A stretch of 14,771 nucleotides of DNA from Actinomycetota bacterium (GTDB taxonomy: Bacteria > Actinomycetota > Acidimicrobiia > Acidimicrobiales > JAMCPL01): contig JAMCPC010000111.1 of NCBI GenBank assembly GCA_023379725.1, positions 9,949-24,719 on the forward strand, written 5' to 3'. This document shows, piece by piece, positions 12,179-14,771 of the stretch (position 1 is the first letter of the stretch; each line of letters begins with the position of its first letter). Position numbers and translations under genes: made by a program. The notes beneath the pieces are model-generated. The model had not been told where the DNA came from, did not search any database, and saw nothing but the letters and a program-made list of their open reading frames with translations.

Positions 12179-14229
12179 TGCAACAGTCGTTCTGGACAAG
12201 GGAGTCGATTACTCAGGGAACCAAGCAGGCATTCGTCAAACTAGATCCTCGTTCTCTCATGCATAATCCGGTAATGTTTGCTGTCGAAGTGGGAGCTGCA
12301 CTTACTACGATAGACTCTGTCAGGTATATGGTGGATGGTAATGGGACATCGTTGGCATTTGTAGGTCAGATCACCATATGGCTCTGGCTTACCGTCATTT
12401 TTGCAACCTTTGCCGAAGCTATGGCGGAGGGTAGAGGAGCGGCCCATGCCGAGTTCTTGCGCCAGACCAGGACAGAAACCACCGCCAGATTGGTAGCTGC
12501 TGACGGTTCGGTAGAGGTCATACCTGCAAGCGATCTGAAGAAGGGGGATGTTGTACTGGTTGCTGCAGAAGAGATAATTCCAGGCGACGGTGAGGTGAAA
12601 GAAGGTATTGCCGCGGTGGATGAATCAGCGATTACAGGTGAGTCAGCGCCTGTAATTCGTGAGTCGGGAGGTGACAGGAGCGCTGTTACGGGTGGCACAA
12701 AGGTGATATCAGACGAGTTGCGTATAGAGATCACTGCTGGTAGAGGTGAGTCGTTTCTCGATAAGATGATAGAGCTGATAGAATCTGCCAAGCGATACAA
12801 GACACCCAACGAGATTGCATTGGCACTTCTTCTTGCCGGACTCACTCTGATTTTCCTGGTTGTCGTCATTACGCTGGCCCCCTTGTCCTCCTATGCAAAG
12901 TCGCCTGTAGGCATTACGGTATTGATAGCGTTGCTGGTTGCCCTCGCTCCGACTACTATCGGGGGCCTCCTATCTGCCATAGGTATATCTGGTATGAATA
13001 GGCTTTTCGAGCGTAATGTGCTTGCACTCTCTGGAAGAGCGGTGGAAGCAGCAGGTGATGCCAACGTGATCATGCTGGATAAGACTGGCACCCTTACCAT
13101 AGGTAACCGTGAGGCAACTGAGTTTATACCTACTACAGGGGTATCCGAGCGCAGCCTTGCTGAGGCTGCCCAGCTGTCATCGTTGGCCGATGAGACCCCT
13201 GAGGGGAGATCTATAGTGGTGTTGGCCAAGGAAAAGTACGATTTGAGAGCAGTTGACCTACCTGAACATGAGGTGGAGTTCGTCCCGTTCAGTGCAGAGA
13301 CAAGAATGAGCGGTGTAAATTATATGGGACGGGAAATCAGAAAGGGTGCAGTAGATTCAGTCTGTAGCTGGACAGGTTGCCAGACCGATCCGGCGCTGGG
13401 CGCGGCAATAGAGCGCATTGCCAGATCTGGTGGTACTCCTCTACTCGTATCTGAGGGGAAGAGGATTCTGGGTGCAATCCATTTGAAGGACGTTGTCAAG
13501 GAGGGCATACAGGAGAAGCTTGCAGCTCTAAGGGCTGCCGGTATCAGAACTGTCATGATTACCGGTGATAATCCGGTGACCGCCGAAGCCATTGCGAAGG
13601 AGGTCGGAGTGGATGACTTCCTCTCAGAGGCTACTCCGGAAAAGAAAATGGAGTATGTTCGCCAGATGAAGTCTGAAGGATATATGGTTGCAATGGTGGG
13701 GGACGGCACCAACGATGCTCCTGCACTTGCAAATGCCGATGTAGCGGTCGCAATGAATACAGGCACTATGGCTGCCCGTGAGGCAGGTAACATGATCGAT
13801 TTGGATTCAAACCCCACGAAACTCATTGAGATAGTAGAGGTTGGAAAGCAGATCCTTATTACCAGGGGATCTTTGACCACCTTCTCGATTACCAATGATA
13901 TTGCAAAGTACTTTGCTATTATTCCTGCAATGTTCGTAGCGCTTTATGTATCCGGACACAAGGTAGTCAGCTTGGGGGCTCTGAATATCATGCGCTTGAC
14001 ATCGCCCCAGACGGCCATTCTCTCTGCGATTATATTCAATGCGTTGATAATTCCGATACTGATACCCCTGGCTCTCAAGGGAGTGAGGTACAGGCCATCG
14101 TCGGCGGCAACGCTTTTACGCAGGAACCTGCTGATCTATGGTCTCGGTGGCCTGATCGCTCCATTCATAGGTATCAAGCTTATAGATATGATAGTCACCG
14201 CGTTGCATCTGGTCTCGACGGTGCATTGA
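12178..14229 (+). CDS. kdpB: Potassium-transporting P-type ATPase subunit KdpB
   Basis: The catalytic, ATP-hydrolysing subunit of the Kdp pump, 683 residues, the normal length. Seen in order: the N-terminal KLDPRSLMHNPVMFAVEVG (21-39), actuator motif TGES (153-156), phosphorylation motif DKTGTLT with Asp301, nucleotide-domain FSAETRMSG (371-379), ITGDNPVTAE (461-470) and hinge GDGTNDAPAL (508-517). Ser156 corresponds to E. coli Ser162, whose phosphorylation switches the pump off at high K+, so this inhibition could exist here too. No key residue is missing. GGGAGG at 12164-12169 is eight bases before the ATG, and the one-base overlap with kdpA gives coupled translation. Membrane helices lie near residues 32-78, 213-275 and 575-680. 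Confidence 0.98.
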   Translation: MQQSFWTRESITQGTKQAFVKLDPRSLMHNPVMFAVEVGAALTTIDSVRYMVDGNGTSLAFVGQITIWLWLTVIFATFAEAMAEGRGAAHAEFLRQTRTETTARLVAADGSVEVIPASDLKKGDVVLVAAEEIIPGDGEVKEGIAAVDESAITGESAPVIRESGGDRSAVTGGTKVISDELRIEITAGRGESFLDKMIELIESAKRYKTPNEIALALLLAGLTLIFLVVVITLAPLSSYAKSPVGITVLIALLVALAPTTIGGLLSAIGISGMNRLFERNVLALSGRAVEAAGDANVIMLDKTGTLTIGNREATEFIPTTGVSERSLAEAAQLSSLADETPEGRSIVVLAKEKYDLRAVDLPEHEVEFVPFSAETRMSGVNYMGREIRKGAVDSVCSWTGCQTDPALGAAIERIARSGGTPLLVSEGKRILGAIHLKDVVKEGIQEKLAALRAAGIRTVMITGDNPVTAEAIAKEVGVDDFLSEATPEKKMEYVRQMKSEGYMVAMVGDGTNDAPALANADVAVAMNTGTMAAREAGNMIDLDSNPTKLIEIVEVGKQILITRGSLTTFSITNDIAKYFAIIPAMFVALYVSGHKVVSLGALNIMRLTSPQTAILSAIIFNALIIPILIPLALKGVRYRPSSAATLLRRNLLIYGLGGLIAPFIGIKLIDMIVTALHLVSTVH

Positions 14230-14325
14230 GCCTCTTACAAAGGGTATGGATATTTGTATTTGCGAGGAAGAAGATTTTGGGCAGTCAAAGTGTGTGACTC
14301 ATATGACTGGAAGGAGAGATAGCCG
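14230..14325 (+). other. kdpB-kdpC gap with a possible 27-codon ORF
   Basis: A 96-nt gap inside the kdp operon. An ORF from ATG 14246 encodes 27 residues (MDICICEEEDFGQSKCVTHM then seven more) and its TGA (14327-14329) overlaps the kdpC ATG as ATGA. AAAGGG lies one base from its ATG, too close for a good ribosome site. CAGTCA (14282-14287) can pair with TGACTG (14304-14309) or with TGACT (14295-14299). Coding status is doubtful. Confidence 0.25.
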
Positions 14326-14771
14326 ATGAATATAAGAATGCTGTGGACAAGCATCAAGCTGGTATTGCTTTCCTGTCTGTTTTTGGGGTTGGTATATACG
14401 CTGGGGATGACTGGTATCGCTGAGGCTGTATTCCCTGGTCAGGTCAACGGTAGCTTGGTGCATTACGATGGTAGGGTGGTGGGTTCAAAGCTGATCGGTG
14501 AGCAGTTCACCTCTGCAGGCTTTTTCCAAGGTAGGCCCAGTGCCACTACGCCTCCATACAACGCGGCAGATTCCAGTGCATCCAATCTGGGGCCGACCAA
14601 CAAATTACTTATTGAGCACATCAAAGCTCGGGTGCAGGCATTCTTGAAAGAAAATCCTGGTATCAGAGAAAGCCAGATACCAATCAGTCTTGTGGAAAGC
14701 TCGGATAGCGGGCTGGATCCTGATATCACGCCTGCATCGGCTTATGTGCAGATTCCCAGAATCGCTGCTGC
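14326..14771 (+). CDS. kdpC: Potassium-transporting ATPase subunit KdpC, 3' end beyond the window
   Basis: The small subunit that stabilises the Kdp complex and helps high-affinity ATP use. The first 148 codons are present and the frame is still open at the window edge, so it is partial because of the window, not broken. One N-terminal membrane helix (about residues 11-30, KLVLLSCLFLGLVYTLGMTG) is followed by the usual periplasmic domain: FPGQVNGSL, GSKLIGEQF, FFQGRPS and the hallmark ESSDSGLDPDITPASAYVQI near residues 124-143. Cytochrome-like or catalytic motifs are absent, as expected. AAGGAGA at 14311-14317 is well spaced before ATG 14326. kdpD and kdpE, if present, would lie downstream or elsewhere. 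Confidence 0.95.
   Translation, partial: MNIRMLWTSIKLVLLSCLFLGLVYTLGMTGIAEAVFPGQVNGSLVHYDGRVVGSKLIGEQFTSAGFFQGRPSATTPPYNAADSSASNLGPTNKLLIEHIKARVQAFLKENPGIRESQIPISLVESSDSGLDPDITPASAYVQIPRIAA

Noticed and set aside
12366..12869. 167-codon minus-strand ORF opposite kdpB (similarly 13320-13895, 191 codons)
   Set aside because: Antisense shadows of a well-conserved P-type ATPase; products are low-complexity Ser/Ala/Thr-rich.

Overview
The window looks like chromosomal DNA from a mid-GC (roughly 50% by eye) actinobacterium. The best marker is a 6C-type small RNA at about 2713-2807, an RNA class known from actinobacteria. TTG and GTG starts, Arg AGG and Ile ATA codons, and the lipid-catabolism and Kdp gene content fit. 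A member of Acidimicrobiia (moderate-GC acidophiles) is my guess, but nothing here proves it. I see no tRNA, rRNA, insertion sequence or CRISPR array.

Layout. Positions 41-2645 hold an Rrf2-type regulator (minus), an alkaline-phosphatase-superfamily phosphodiesterase (plus) and a LysR-type regulator (minus) whose 3' end overlaps the phosphodiesterase by 20 bp. The 2646-2953 intergenic region carries the 6C RNA with its own near-consensus promoter and a palindrome ahead of a MarR-type regulator. From 2954 to the end everything reads on the plus strand. First come the MarR gene and a tightly packed acyl-CoA cluster (3689-9313): enoyl-CoA hydratase/isomerase-like protein, acyl-CoA dehydrogenase, CaiC-like acyl-CoA ligase, DUF35 zinc-ribbon/OB-fold protein, and a thiolase-fold Ltp2-like protein. 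After a 36-bp perfect direct repeat come a TPR protein and then kdpA, kdpB and a 3'-truncated kdpC, the high-affinity K+ uptake P-type ATPase.

How the genes work together. The acyl-CoA cluster has activation, desaturation and hydratase-like genes but no 3-hydroxyacyl-CoA dehydrogenase. Its 'thiolase' lacks the nucleophilic Cys and is translationally coupled to a DUF35 protein. This is the pairing of the steroid side-chain retro-aldolases (Ltp2/ChsH2-DUF35), so an aldolytic shortening of a branched or cyclic acyl-CoA is more likely than thiolysis. The MarR protein, with palindromic and tandem-repeat sites before itself and before the first enzyme gene, is the obvious candidate regulator.

A window-wide pattern: genes that begin transcription units (Rrf2, LysR, hydratase-like, TPR, kdpA, perhaps MarR) have a -10-like hexamer only 5-7 nt before the start codon and mostly no usable Shine-Dalgarno sequence, which suggests leaderless mRNAs. 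Several genes inside operons have good Shine-Dalgarno sequences.
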